DNA of 64,000 nucleotides from Palsa-1392 sp036490335 (GTDB lineage: Bacteria; Verrucomicrobiota; Verrucomicrobiia; Chthoniobacterales; UBA10450), in the NCBI GenBank assembly GCA_036490335.1, contig DASXEB010000016.1, forward strand, positions 62,001-126,000, read 5' to 3'. The notes beneath the pieces are model-generated. The model was not told the origin of the DNA and made no database searches. It was given only the letters and a program-made list of their open reading frames with translations. The translations under genes and the position numbers were made by a program. Of the stretch, positions 35,982-44,961 are shown piece after piece (the stretch's first letter is position 1; every line of letters starts with the position of its first letter).

Positions 35982-36084
35982 CTGTTTTAACTAGACCGCT
36001 TTCCCGAAAAATCCAAGCCATTGCGTCCCGCGAGGGGCGATGTTACAAGCACGGGGTCTTCCGCGGTCGCGTCTTTGCCTAACA

Positions 36085-37485
36085 ATGGTCGGCAGGATTT
36101 TACAACCGGAAATCAAGAGCCTGATCGACGCGCGCAACTTCACCGCGCTGCGCGAACTTTTTCGCGAAATGCCGCGCGCGGACGTCGCGGAAATCATCCT
36201 CGATGTGGCGGAAGACGAGCGGGTGATTATTTTCCGGCTGCTCCCGACGGCGCTGGCGGCGGACGTTTTCGAATATCTCGACGTCGAGTCGCAACAGCAG
36301 CTCCTGCACGGGATGGCGCACGAGCAGGTGGTCGCGATTTTGAACGAGATGTCGCCGGACGATCGCACGGCGCTGCTCGAGGAAATGCCGAGCGCGGCGG
36401 CGCGGCAACTGATTCAATTGCTCACGCCGGAGGAACGCAAGATCGCGCAGGCGCTGCTCGGTTATCCGGAGGGAAGTGTCGGCCGTTTGATGACGCCGGA
36501 TTTCATCGCGGTAAACGAGGACTGGACGGTGCAGCAGGTGCTCGATTACGTGCGCGAACACGGGCAGGACCGCGAGACGCTGAACTTCATTTACGTCGTC
36601 GATGACAAGGGAAAACTGATCGACGACTTGCGCATGCGGGAGTTTTTGCTCCGGCCCCTGACGACGCACGTGCGCGACATCATGGACCGCAGTTTTGTCC
36701 ATCTGACCTGCCACGAAAAACAGGAGGACGCGCTCAATATTTTTCGCAAATACGATCGCGCGGCGCTGCCGGTGGTCGATTCCGCGGGCGTGCTCGTCGG
36801 CATCGTGACGGTCGACGACATGCTCGACGTCGCCGAGGCGGAAGCGACCGAGGACATCCAAAAACTCGGCGGCATGGAGGCGCTCGACGAGCCGTACAAC
36901 ACGATCCCGATGCATCGGATGATCAAAAAGCGCGCGGGCTGGCTGATCCTTTTGTTCCTCTCGGAAATGTTCACTTCCAATGCGATGGCGCACTTCGAGG
37001 ACGAGATCGCGAAGGCGGTCGTGCTCGCTCTTTTTGTGCCGCTGATGATTTCGAGCGGCGGCAATTCCGGCTCGCAGGCGACCACGCTTGTCATCCGCGC
37101 GATGGCGCTCGGCGAAGTGCGGCTGCGCGATTGGTGGCGGGTGGCGGGAAAAGAAATTACCGCCGGCGCGTTGCTCGGCGCGATTTTGGGCGTGGTTGGA
37201 TTTTTCCGAATCCTGCTCTGGCAGGAACTTTCAGGCGTGTTTCCGCACAGCTTTTTCCAGCACTACCAAAATCCTTACTTGTTAGGCAGCACAATCTTCT
37301 TCGCGCTTTTCGGCATCGTGACCTGGGGAACGCTGATTGGCTCGATGCTGCCGTTCATTCTTCGGCGGCTCGGACTTGATCCGGCGACTTCGTCGGCGCC
37401 CTTCGTCGCAACGCTCGTCGACGTGACTGGGATCTTTATTTATTTCAGCGTCGCCGCGGTTTTGTTGCGCGGCGCGATGTTGTGA
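36085..37485 (+). CDS. mgtE: MgtE-type magnesium transporter
   Basis: 466 residues from the ATG at 36085 (MVGRILQPEIKSLID); an in-frame ATG at 36040 adds 15 residues. Domains: N-terminal superhelical MgtE_N (about 10-125; MSPDDRTALLEEMP, ALLGYPEGSVGRLMTPDFIA), two CBS domains (about 130-260), a plug helix, and five membrane helices with SSGGNSGSQATTLVIRAMALGE, the Mg2+ pore signature. The start codon is preceded by a variant motif copy, GCCTAACA, where a ribosome site would be. The gene is monocistronic and convergent to the Gfo/Idh gene. Confidence 0.93.
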   Translation: MVGRILQPEIKSLIDARNFTALRELFREMPRADVAEIILDVAEDERVIIFRLLPTALAADVFEYLDVESQQQLLHGMAHEQVVAILNEMSPDDRTALLEEMPSAAARQLIQLLTPEERKIAQALLGYPEGSVGRLMTPDFIAVNEDWTVQQVLDYVREHGQDRETLNFIYVVDDKGKLIDDLRMREFLLRPLTTHVRDIMDRSFVHLTCHEKQEDALNIFRKYDRAALPVVDSAGVLVGIVTVDDMLDVAEAEATEDIQKLGGMEALDEPYNTIPMHRMIKKRAGWLILLFLSEMFTSNAMAHFEDEIAKAVVLALFVPLMISSGGNSGSQATTLVIRAMALGEVRLRDWWRVAGKEITAGALLGAILGVVGFFRILLWQELSGVFPHSFFQHYQNPYLLGSTIFFALFGIVTWGTLIGSMLPFILRRLGLDPATSSAPFVATLVDVTGIFIYFSVAAVLLRGAML

Positions 37486-37489
37486 CTCG

Positions 37490-38548
37490 TTAGGCGAAAA
37501 CGGCCGCCTCGTTCTCGATCGCAACCCATTCGTTGCGCGCGCGCGAATCGGCCACCGCCTGCACGACGCGCATGTAACGCACGCCATCCTCGAAATCCGG
37601 ATGCGGCTGGACACGGCCGCGCGATTTCACCGCGGCGATGAAATCATCCTCGACATGCCAGTTCGTCTCGAGATCGGGCGTCAGCTCGACGGCCGAAAGC
37701 GCGCGGTCGCCGATCTTGCCGGCGTGGACGAGATCGGCGCCGAAATCATAAGTGAGCGTGCCGAGATCGCCGTAAACTTCCAGCCGATCGGCCGGCGCCT
37801 GCGCGTCGATGCCGCTGAATTCGAGCACGCCTTCCATGCCGTTCGCGAACGCGCACAAAACCGTCAGCACGTCGGGAATGAGCACGTCGTAATTCTGCCG
37901 CGACGGCTGGACAATTTTGCCGCGCGCATAAACGCCGCTGATGTCGCCAAACCAATGCTGCAAAACTTCAACATAAATCCCGAGCGTCAGCGTGTTCAAT
38001 CCGCTGATCTCGATCCGTTGCCGCCAATGCGCGGGCGCGTCGGGATCGAGAAAGAGGCTGTTCAAACTTTGCAGCCGCAGATGATGCGGCCGGCCGAGAA
38101 TTTTTTCGGCGAGCAATTTTTGCACGAGCAGATCGCCGCGCATGCCGTGCGGCGGCGGACAAAGCATCGTGACGAGCGCGGGAAAACGCCGCGCGGCCGC
38201 GAGCATTTCCTCGGCTTCGACCAGGTCCATCGCCATCCGCGCCTGGCAAAAAACATGTTTGCCCGCTTCGAGCGCGGAGACGGTCACGGCCGAATGCATA
38301 TAAGGCGGCGTGCCGATCCAGACGATGTCGAGATCCGGCAGCCCGAGCAGCTCCGCCCAGTTTTGCATCGGGATCGCGCGCGGCACATTTTCGCGGCAAA
38401 ACTTGTCCGCGCTTTCGTAGCTGGAATTGGAAACCGCGACGATCTCGACGTCGGGATTTTGCTGCAAGGCCGGCAGATGCCGCCGCCTCACGATCTCGCC
38501 CGCGCCGACGATCCCGACGCGAAGTTTTTGATTATTTTTCTGGCTCAT
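37490..38548 (-). CDS. Gfo/Idh/MocA-family oxidoreductase
   Basis: 352 residues. An N-terminal Rossmann fold (RVGIVGAGEIVRRRHLPALQ), then DLDIVWIGTPPYMHSAVTVSALEAGKHVFCQ in pieces, where Gfo/Idh proteins usually have EKP; here the residue pair is CQ, so the catalytic lysine common in the family appears missing. The C-terminal alpha/beta domain is present. The substrate, probably a sugar or cyclitol, is unknown. Missing the EKP lysine may indicate an altered or lost dehydrogenase activity. The TAA stop is in a motif copy; the gene is convergent to mgtE. Confidence 0.88.
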   Translation of the reverse strand: MSQKNNQKLRVGIVGAGEIVRRRHLPALQQNPDVEIVAVSNSSYESADKFCRENVPRAIPMQNWAELLGLPDLDIVWIGTPPYMHSAVTVSALEAGKHVFCQARMAMDLVEAEEMLAAARRFPALVTMLCPPPHGMRGDLLVQKLLAEKILGRPHHLRLQSLNSLFLDPDAPAHWRQRIEISGLNTLTLGIYVEVLQHWFGDISGVYARGKIVQPSRQNYDVLIPDVLTVLCAFANGMEGVLEFSGIDAQAPADRLEVYGDLGTLTYDFGADLVHAGKIGDRALSAVELTPDLETNWHVEDDFIAAVKSRGRVQPHPDFEDGVRYMRVVQAVADSRARNEWVAIENEAAVFA

Positions 38549-38663
38549 AAAGATTGGCCGACGCGCGCGAGCCTATTTTGACCACGGTTTGCCCCTCCTG
38601 TTCAAGAAACTCTTGACCGCGCTCCCGACCGACGGCAGCTTACGCGCTCTTCGCACCCGGCTT

Positions 38664-38933
38664 ATGTCAAAAGTTTGCGCCATCACAGGATCGAAACCAT
38701 CACGCGGCAGTGTGATTCATCGCCGCGGCATGGCGAAGAAAAAAGGCGGCGTCGGCCGGCACGTGACGAAAAATGTGCCGCGAACTTTTCAGCCAAATCT
38801 GCGCGAACAGCGCGTCTGGGTGCCGGAGTTGGAAAAATTCGTGCGCGTGAAATTAACCGCGCGCGGCCTCAAGACGATCAACAAAAACGGCGCCTACGCG
38901 ACGTTGAAAAAAGCCGGATTAATCCCCGCCTGA
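38664..38933 (+). CDS. rpmB: Large ribosomal subunit protein bL28
   Basis: 89 residues from the ATG at 38664 (MSKVCAITGSKPSRG). Clear L28 features: the SK-x-C-x-I-TGSKP start, NVPRTFQPNLREQRVWVPE and LTARGLKTINKNGAY. Only one Cys remains at the N-terminus, so no zinc-finger form. The frame is open upstream, but that extension is not part of the family. The last 15 nt overlap the 3' end of the oppositely oriented gene at 38919. Confidence 0.95.
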   Translation: MSKVCAITGSKPSRGSVIHRRGMAKKKGGVGRHVTKNVPRTFQPNLREQRVWVPELEKFVRVKLTARGLKTINKNGAYATLKKAGLIPA

Positions 38934-40439
38934 TTGCGGAGGCAAATCGGTCGGCGGCAAAGGTGAAACCGGATCGGCCGGCGCCGATTCCGCGACCACG
39001 GCCGACTCGTTAGGCGTTTGAATCGCGGGTTGGTCGGGCTCGATTTTCGCGGACTCGTTAGGCAAGTTCTCTGGCCTACTTTGCGCGCCCGTTTTTGGCG
39101 ACGGCGACGGCGTTTTGCTTCGCACCAGATCGAGTGTGCCGTCGTTGAACTCGATGACGTAGCCCTCGCGGATCAGCCAGTGCACGTCGGACGCGAGCGC
39201 GAGCCTCTCCTTTGAAGGTTCCTCGGCGACGCCGTTTCCTTCTTTCGTCGGGAGCAATTTTTCGAGCAGTTGTTTGCGATTAATGCCCGACGTTTCCCTG
39301 ATCGCGCGCAGGATCGCGGCAAGGCTCGGCGAAACCGAACCCGCGCCGAGCCCGAACCCGCGCGGCCGCACCGAGGCGACGAAAAGCATCGATTTGCGAT
39401 GCCGAAAAAGATGCAGCCCGTTGGCCGGAAACGCAGCGATCAACTCCTGCATCATTTTCATCGGCGCGCGAATCTCCTGCGACCACACCGCCTCGATCGC
39501 GCCGCCGAGCGCGCGGTCCGCCAGCCGCCGACTGGCGACGCCGTCGAGCTTGACCTCGCTGCTTTCGCGCACCAGACCCGGCAGATAATTTTGCCGGAAA
39601 TGGCGCTCCGCTTCGGCGACATTTTGAAAGATGAGCGGCGGCTCTTCTTTCAGGGTCGTGAAGGTGACGACGTTGCGCGCATCTTCTTTCCAGCGCTCGA
39701 CGATTTCCAGATCGTTCACGATCTCGATCTGGCGCTGATAATCGGAAAAACTCATCCGCCGGCTGAAGCGTTGCTCGTAAAGCGTCCGCAACTTTTGCTG
39801 ATACGCGTGATGATTCGTCGGGCCAAGGAGCGTGCCGCTCAGCCGATCGCGCGCGACACTGGCGAAATTGCCTTTGATCGGCTCGCTCTGCACGACTTCG
39901 ACGCGGTAAAAATTTTCCTTTTCGTCCGCGAACGCGTCTTGCTCGAGCCGGCGACGATCGCTCGCAACCGCTCCATTTTCGCCGAGCTGAAAAAGCGGGC
40001 CGCTCTCGCCTTGCAATTGCACATCGTAGCGTTCCGGCTTTTCCAAAAACATCCGCGCGAGAAAAAAAACCGAGTAAGCGACATGGCCCTCCTTGATCTG
40101 GCGCAGGACATTTTCGAGCGCGCGCGCTTCGGGTTTGAAACGCACCTCGACCTTCGGCAGCGGCGCGAATTTTTCTTCCGTCGACGTCGCGCGCGCAGGC
40201 GGACGCGGTTCGCGCGCACGCGTCTGTTCGCGCGGGCCGCGGCGTTGTTGCGGCGGCTTGCGACCGGCTGGTCGCGGGCCACGATCGCGCCGCTCGCCGC
40301 GGTCACGATGCGGGCGATCGTGGACGCTCGCTTCTTCGCCCGCGAAATCGGCGTAACGATTCTCGTTAGGCGATTCTGTCGCCCAAGCCGGCAGCATTTT
40401 CAGGTCGAAAAGATCGGCAGCCGGATCTTGCTCGGACAT
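38919..40439 (-). CDS. Conserved-looking protein of unknown function with basic RG/RP-rich N-terminus
   Basis: 506 residues from the ATG at 40439 (MSEQDPAADLF). Residues about 35-105 are strongly basic and disordered (HDRPHRDRGERRDRGPRP), suggesting nucleic-acid contact. The central and C-terminal parts are folded (FLARMFLEKPERYDV, NHHAYQQKLRTLYEQRFSRR, HLFRHRKSMLFVASVRPRG) and end in a possible winged helix (DVHWLIREGYVIEFNDGTLDL). The tail is Pro/Ser-rich with two motif-encoded PNESA segments. I do not recognise the family. It diverges from acpP and overlaps rpmB tail-to-tail by 15 nt. Confidence 0.7.
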   Translation of the reverse strand: MSEQDPAADLFDLKMLPAWATESPNENRYADFAGEEASVHDRPHRDRGERRDRGPRPAGRKPPQQRRGPREQTRAREPRPPARATSTEEKFAPLPKVEVRFKPEARALENVLRQIKEGHVAYSVFFLARMFLEKPERYDVQLQGESGPLFQLGENGAVASDRRRLEQDAFADEKENFYRVEVVQSEPIKGNFASVARDRLSGTLLGPTNHHAYQQKLRTLYEQRFSRRMSFSDYQRQIEIVNDLEIVERWKEDARNVVTFTTLKEEPPLIFQNVAEAERHFRQNYLPGLVRESSEVKLDGVASRRLADRALGGAIEAVWSQEIRAPMKMMQELIAAFPANGLHLFRHRKSMLFVASVRPRGFGLGAGSVSPSLAAILRAIRETSGINRKQLLEKLLPTKEGNGVAEEPSKERLALASDVHWLIREGYVIEFNDGTLDLVRSKTPSPSPKTGAQSRPENLPNESAKIEPDQPAIQTPNESAVVAESAPADPVSPLPPTDLPPQSGGD

Positions 40440-40514
40440 CTCGTTCTTTACCGTGCGGAGAGGCGGATGTAAAATCGCCGGCCCGCAGAAAAATGACGCC
40501 GCGGCGCGAAAAAA

Positions 40515-40542
40515 ATTGACAAGCAACGCGATTATTTTAGTT
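40515..40542 (+). promoter_or_regulatory. Candidate acpP promoter
   Basis: TTGACA at 40515-40520 is a consensus -35 box. A weak -10 (TAGTTG, 40537-40542) follows after 16 nt in an AT-rich segment. The start codon is 63 bp further and has a CAGGAG ribosome site. Only the -35 match is strong. Confidence 0.45.
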
Positions 40543-40605
40543 GCCAACTGGAGTGGTCGCCTTTAAGGCGTCACCCACAGCAACCCAATCAGGAGTTAAA
40601 TTTTT

Positions 40606-40857
40606 ATGGCGGACAAACCGATCGAAGAAAAAGTGAAAGAGATCATCGTCGAGCAACTCGGCGTGAATCCCGAACAGGTCACGCCAAATGCTTCGTTCAT
40701 TGAAGATCTCGGCGCCGATTCGCTCGACATCGTCGAGCTGGTGATGGCTTTTGAGGAGGAATTCTCGGTCGAAGTGCCCGACGAAGACGCGGAGAAATTG
40801 CAGACCGTCGGCGACGTCGTGAAATACATCGAGGACAAGTCGCAGAACAAGGAATAG
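40606..40857 (+). CDS. acpP: Acyl carrier protein
   Basis: 83 residues, strongly acidic. The phosphopantetheine attachment serine is S39 in DLGADSLDIVELVMAFEEEF. The N-terminus IEEKVKEIIVEQLGV and the C-terminal TVGDVVKYIED are standard. It carries growing acyl chains in type II fatty acid synthesis. It is isolated here from other fab genes, with its own promoter-like element and a good factor-independent terminator, so it is expressed as a single gene. Confidence 0.97.
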   Translation: MADKPIEEKVKEIIVEQLGVNPEQVTPNASFIEDLGADSLDIVELVMAFEEEFSVEVPDEDAEKLQTVGDVVKYIEDKSQNKE

Positions 40858-40905
40858 CGACTTTTTCCCGCGGCTGCGCGCGGCTTCATTGTTTTATCTG
40901 ACAGG

Positions 40906-40930
40906 AAACACGGCTGCGGCCGTGTTTTTT
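40906..40930 (+). terminator. Factor-independent terminator of acpP
   Basis: AAACACGG (40906-40913) pairs with CCGTGTTT (40920-40927) around CTGCGG, and a T-run follows to 40930. Positioned 49 bp after the acpP stop and before mscS. Confidence 0.88.
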
Positions 40931-40974
40931 GTTGGCGCGGGTTGCAGTCGCCAACTCGCGAGAGAAAATAGCGC

Positions 40975-42111
40975 GTGAATCTCGTCTGGCTGAATCGCCC
41001 GATCTTCGATCTCGGCAGCCACCACATCTCGATCCTCGGCATTGCCGCGTTCGTCGGGCTCTTCGCCTTCGGCATTATCGTCGCGCGCTTCGTCCAAAGC
41101 GGACTCGTTAGGCGATTTCTCGGCCGCTTAAAACTCGACAGCAATCTGGCCGCGATTGTGACCACGATTCTGAGCGCGGTCGCGCTCGTTTTTTTCACCG
41201 TCGCCGCGATCAACGGCCTCGGCGTTCCGCTCGAATGGAGTGCGCCGCTGCCCGGCGTGCCGATCAGCCTGCTGCAAATTTTTCTGCTCGTCGGCCTGCT
41301 CTTTTTCGTCTTCTGGATTTCGTCGCGGACGAAACGTTTTCTCTTCAATCGCTTCCTCGTCCACAGCGGCCTCGATCGCTCGCTCCAGTACGCGATCTCG
41401 CAAATCGTCTCCAACGTCGTCCTCGTCGTCGGCATTTTCATCGTCCTGCAAAACACCGGTATTCATCTCGAGGCGCTGACCGTTTTTGCCGGCGCGGTCG
41501 GCGTCGGGATCGGTTTTGGATTGCAGAATATCACGAGCAATTTCATCAGCGGCCTCGTCATTCTGGCCGAACGCCCGATCGCAATCGGCGACCGCGTCGA
41601 GGTCGCGGGCGTGACCGGGCAGGTGCAAAAAATTCGCGCGCGCAGCACGGTCGTCGTGACGAACGACAACATCGCCACGATCATTCCGAACCAGAAATTC
41701 ATCGACTCGCCGGTGACGAACTGGACCTGGGGCGACCCGAAAGTGCGCTTCCGCATTCCAATCGGCGTCGCCTACGGCAGCGATGTCGAACTCGTTAGGC
41801 AAAAACTAATCGAGGCCGCGCAGCAGGATCCGCACACCTTGAAAGACCCGGCGCCGAGCGTTTTTTTTGTCGGCTTCGGCGACAGCACGCTCAACTTCGA
41901 GCTCGTCGCGTGGAGCGATGAGATGAGTCACCGCCCGCGCCGTTATCGGAGCGATCTGAATTTCGCGATCGAGAAAAAATGCCGCGAATCCAGGATCGAG
42001 ATTGCCTTTCCGCAACGCGACATCAATATCCGCAGTGGCGTGCTCAAAGTGGAGTCGGTCGCCCCCGAGCGCGCCGAGCCTTCGGCGGAGGAACGCATGC
42101 CCGCGGGTTGA
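40975..42111 (+). CDS. MscS-family small-conductance mechanosensitive channel
   Basis: 378 residues from a GTG. About four membrane helices precede the pore helix; the conserved channel segment is VFAGAVGVGIGFGLQNITSNFISGLVILAERPI, seen here in order at about 162-202. The beta domain follows (GDRVEVAGVTGQVQKIRARSTVVVTNDN) with the I-P-N-x-x-F/L block (IIPNQKFIDSPVTNWTW). It releases solutes on hypo-osmotic shock. It lies just after acpP and before the acyltransferase-like operon, all codirectional, but with a 95-bp gap. Confidence 0.92.
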   Translation: MNLVWLNRPIFDLGSHHISILGIAAFVGLFAFGIIVARFVQSGLVRRFLGRLKLDSNLAAIVTTILSAVALVFFTVAAINGLGVPLEWSAPLPGVPISLLQIFLLVGLLFFVFWISSRTKRFLFNRFLVHSGLDRSLQYAISQIVSNVVLVVGIFIVLQNTGIHLEALTVFAGAVGVGIGFGLQNITSNFISGLVILAERPIAIGDRVEVAGVTGQVQKIRARSTVVVTNDNIATIIPNQKFIDSPVTNWTWGDPKVRFRIPIGVAYGSDVELVRQKLIEAAQQDPHTLKDPAPSVFFVGFGDSTLNFELVAWSDEMSHRPRRYRSDLNFAIEKKCRESRIEIAFPQRDINIRSGVLKVESVAPERAEPSAEERMPAG

Positions 42112-42206
42112 AAAATCGCCCGTTTTGGTTACTTGGTTAAGCTATTCACAGTCTGGCTTCTTTCCACTCTTGCGAACCTCAGCGACGCGATTTCTCCGGC
42201 GGCACG

Positions 42207-43352
42207 TTGCGGGTGCCGCAGGGTCGCGCCACGATTGTGCGGCAGGCGGAATTGCAAAGTTGTCCCGCCTGGCGCGCCGCCTTCGCCGACCGCTGCAAGG
42301 ACCATCGCTTTTACGAATTGATCAGCGCCACTCTCGAGAATGATTTCGAATATTTTTTCCTCGTCCTCGAAGATGATTCCGGACGGGTGCGCGCGATTCA
42401 GCCGCTCTTTTTCGTTAGGCAAAATCTGACCGAAGGCGTCGCCGGCCGGATGCGCAGCGCGGTCGACGGCATTCGCCGAAAATTTCCGCGTTTTCTAACC
42501 CTGCGCACGCTCATGGTCGGCTGCGCGGCGGGCGAAAGTCATCTCGGCGCCTGCCGCGAAGAGGACGCCGAGTGGGTCGCGGAAGCGTTGCATTCTTGCC
42601 TGAAAGAATTTGCGCGCCAGTCGCACGCATCGCTCGTCGTGCTGAAGGATTTTCCGGCGCGCTATCGCGAGTCGCTCCGCAGTTTTTCGAACAACGGCTA
42701 CACCCGCATCCCAAGCATGCCGATGACGCGGCTCTCGCTCCGCCATCGCGATTTCGAGGAATATCTCGGCTCGTTAGGCAAGGCGACGCGCAAAAATCTG
42801 CGCCGCAAATTTCGCCAGAGCGAGCGGCGCGCGCCCATCACGTTTGAAGTCCTCTCCGACATCACGCCGTTGATCGACGAAATTTATCCGCTCTACCTCC
42901 AGGTGCACGAGCGCTCGAAGCTGCATTTCGAAAAATTGACCCCGGAATATTTTTGCCGGGTCGGCCGCGAGATGCCGGAACGCGCGCGCTTTTTCGTCTG
43001 GCGGCAGGAGGGTCGCGCGATCGCGTTCAGCCTTTGCCTTGTCCACGACGACACGATCTACGACGATTATCTCGGGCTCGATTATGGCGTCGCCTTCGAT
43101 CTCAATCTTTACTTTTACACGCTGCGCGACGTCATCAGTTGGTCGCTCGCGCAAGGCTTGCGTTTTTATTGCAGCAGTCCGCTCAATTACGATCCCAAAC
43201 TGCATCTCGGTTGCGAGCTCGTGCCGCTCGATCTTTACGTCATGCACACCGGCACACTCGTGAATCCGATTTTTCGCCGCGCGCTCCGTTTTCTTCAGCC
43301 GACGAAACACGATCCGGTCCTGCGAAAATTCCCGAACGCGCACGAGCTCTGA
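42207..43352 (+). CDS. FemAB/GNAT-fold acyltransferase-like protein (COG3146 type), first paralogue
   Basis: About 381 residues; the start is uncertain, TTG at 42207 or GTG at 42213, with no ATG available downstream of the in-frame stop at 42138. Recognisable core: TRLSLRHRDFEEYLGSLGKA, NLRRKFRQSERR, DEIYPLYLQVHERSKLHFEKL, RFFVWRQEGRAIAFSLCLVH and DYLGLDYGVAFDLNLYFYTL. This is the GNAT-like double domain of FemAB/BioF2-related proteins that transfer acyl or aminoacyl groups. Substrate unknown. Its stop overlaps the start of a paralogue, so the pair arose by tandem duplication. Confidence 0.8.
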   Translation: MRVPQGRATIVRQAELQSCPAWRAAFADRCKDHRFYELISATLENDFEYFFLVLEDDSGRVRAIQPLFFVRQNLTEGVAGRMRSAVDGIRRKFPRFLTLRTLMVGCAAGESHLGACREEDAEWVAEALHSCLKEFARQSHASLVVLKDFPARYRESLRSFSNNGYTRIPSMPMTRLSLRHRDFEEYLGSLGKATRKNLRRKFRQSERRAPITFEVLSDITPLIDEIYPLYLQVHERSKLHFEKLTPEYFCRVGREMPERARFFVWRQEGRAIAFSLCLVHDDTIYDDYLGLDYGVAFDLNLYFYTLRDVISWSLAQGLRFYCSSPLNYDPKLHLGCELVPLDLYVMHTGTLVNPIFRRALRFLQPTKHDPVLRKFPNAHEL

Positions 43353-44557
43353 TGCAGTCGCTGGCGGACGCATCCGCGCTGCGAATCGGGCCGGCGCCGC
43401 TTCACGTTTTCGCTTTGCGCGAAGGCGCGTCGAAGATTTTCGCGCGCGCCGCTGATGTCGATCCGGAGCTGTGGGAGCAAACTTTCAGCGGACAGCCAAA
43501 AGATTTTTCCTACTACGAGCTGCTCGAGCGCACGATGTCGCGCGGCTATCTCTATCGTTATCTGGTTCTGTTTTCGCCTAACGACGAACCTTTCGCGCTC
43601 CAGCCGCTCGTCATCGTCGATCAGGATTTGACCATCGCTTTCGCGCCGCACTGGCGTCGCGCGATCGCCGCGCTACGGCGATTTTTCCCCCGCTTTTTGT
43701 GCGCTCGAATTTTGCTGGCCGGTTGTCTTGTCGGCGATGGCCGATTCGGCGTCAGAAAAGATTTTCATCGCCGCAAAGCGACGAGCCTTTTGGCCGAAGC
43801 GCTCTTCGCCTGCACGCGCGCCGAAGATATTTCGCTCGTCACGATCAAGGATTTTTCCGCGCTCGAACGCAGCGAAATGCAACCGCTGCGTGACGCCGGC
43901 TTCACGCGCATCGATGGATTTCCGCCGCTCCATCTCGAGCTCAACTTCGCCAGTTTCGACGATCACCTCCGCAAACACGCGAGCAAAATCACCCGCAAAG
44001 GTCTGCGCCGAAAATTCCGCACCGCCGCTGCCGCGAAGCCGCCGATCACACTCGAAGTCCTCGCGGATTGCCGCGCGGTGATCGACGAAATTTATCCGCT
44101 TTATCTCGCAGTCGCGCGGCGCAGCGAGATTCAATTCGAAATTTTCAGCCGCAAATATTTCCTCGATGCCAGCGTGGCGATGCCGGAACGCAGCCGTTTT
44201 TTTGTTTGGCGGCAGGGCGGCAAAGTGATCGCCTTTTCCTTTTGCATGATCTGCGGCGACACGATTTTCGACAATGACATCGGGCTCGATTACGCGGTCG
44301 CGCATCAGCTTCATCTTTACGACCTCAGCTTCCGCGACATCGTCGACTGGGCGCTCGACCACGGCTGTCGTCACTACCGAACCTCGCCGTTCAATTACGA
44401 ATCAAAACTGCGTCTTCGTCTTCAGCTCGAGCCGGTCGATCTTTTCGTCCGACATAGTTCCGTTCTCGTGAACTTTGCGCTGAAAAAACTCGCGCCCTTT
44501 TTTGCGCCCGCGCGCTCCGATCCTGCGCTGCGCCGCCATTTTTCCGGGACGTCGTGA
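43352..44557 (+). CDS. FemAB/GNAT-fold acyltransferase-like protein, second paralogue
   Basis: 401 residues from the ATG overlapping the previous stop (TGATG). Same architecture as its neighbour, with aligned blocks KITRKGLRRKFR, DEIYPLYLAVARRSEIQFEIF, MPERSRFFVWRQGGKVIAFSF and DIGLDYAVAHQLHLYDLSFR. Identity to the first paralogue is moderate and spread over the full length, so the duplication is old. Its tail overlaps the GTG of a small transporter, giving a four-gene chain without gaps. The pair may act as a heterodimer or on two related acceptors. Confidence 0.8.
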   Translation: MQSLADASALRIGPAPLHVFALREGASKIFARAADVDPELWEQTFSGQPKDFSYYELLERTMSRGYLYRYLVLFSPNDEPFALQPLVIVDQDLTIAFAPHWRRAIAALRRFFPRFLCARILLAGCLVGDGRFGVRKDFHRRKATSLLAEALFACTRAEDISLVTIKDFSALERSEMQPLRDAGFTRIDGFPPLHLELNFASFDDHLRKHASKITRKGLRRKFRTAAAAKPPITLEVLADCRAVIDEIYPLYLAVARRSEIQFEIFSRKYFLDASVAMPERSRFFVWRQGGKVIAFSFCMICGDTIFDNDIGLDYAVAHQLHLYDLSFRDIVDWALDHGCRHYRTSPFNYESKLRLRLQLEPVDLFVRHSSVLVNFALKKLAPFFAPARSDPALRRHFSGTS

Positions 44558-44961
44558 TCGTTTTCGTTCGGCGCTGGTTTTTGAATCCGTGGACTCAGCT
44601 CGCGATTTGCGTTCTGCTCGCGACCACGGCGGAAATTTTTCTCAAACTCGGCGCGCGCCAGACCGCGAATCCCGCCAGCGCGTGGTCGTGGACGGGTCTG
44701 ACCGGCTTGCGTTCGCATTGGGTCTGGTGGGGAATTCTCGCCTCAGTCGTGAGCCTGTTTAACTGGCTCGCGACCCTGCGAAAACTTCCCCTGACGATCG
44801 CCTTTCCGGTCGGCAACGTCGTCCACATCCTCGTCCCGTTGAGCTGCTGGATTTTTCTCGGCGAAGCTATTTTGCCGCTGCGCTGGTGCGGCATCGCGCT
44901 CGTTCTCCTCGGGCTGATGATCGTGGCGCAGCCGGCCGCGACACTGGAGGAGCGGATGTGA
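44554..44961 (+). CDS. Half-size DMT-superfamily membrane protein, first of a pair
   Basis: 135 residues from a GTG that overlaps the previous stop. Four membrane helices: TQLAICVLLATTAEIFLKLG with the SMR/EamA-like Glu-x-x-x-K, a second helix at about 58-72, LPLTIAFPVGNVVHILVPLS, and LRWCGIALVLLGLMIVAQPA. Such short DMT proteins work as dimers; the ArnE/ArnF undecaprenyl-phosphate-sugar flippase is a known heterodimer. With a second half-size gene immediately following, a heterodimeric lipid or small-molecule flippase is the best guess. Confidence 0.75.
   Translation: MIVFVRRWFLNPWTQLAICVLLATTAEIFLKLGARQTANPASAWSWTGLTGLRSHWVWWGILASVVSLFNWLATLRKLPLTIAFPVGNVVHILVPLSCWIFLGEAILPLRWCGIALVLLGLMIVAQPAATLEERM

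Noticed and set aside
38613..38646. Promoter before rpmB (TTGACC with a downstream TACGC)
   Set aside because: The spacing would be 22 nt and the -10 is poor.
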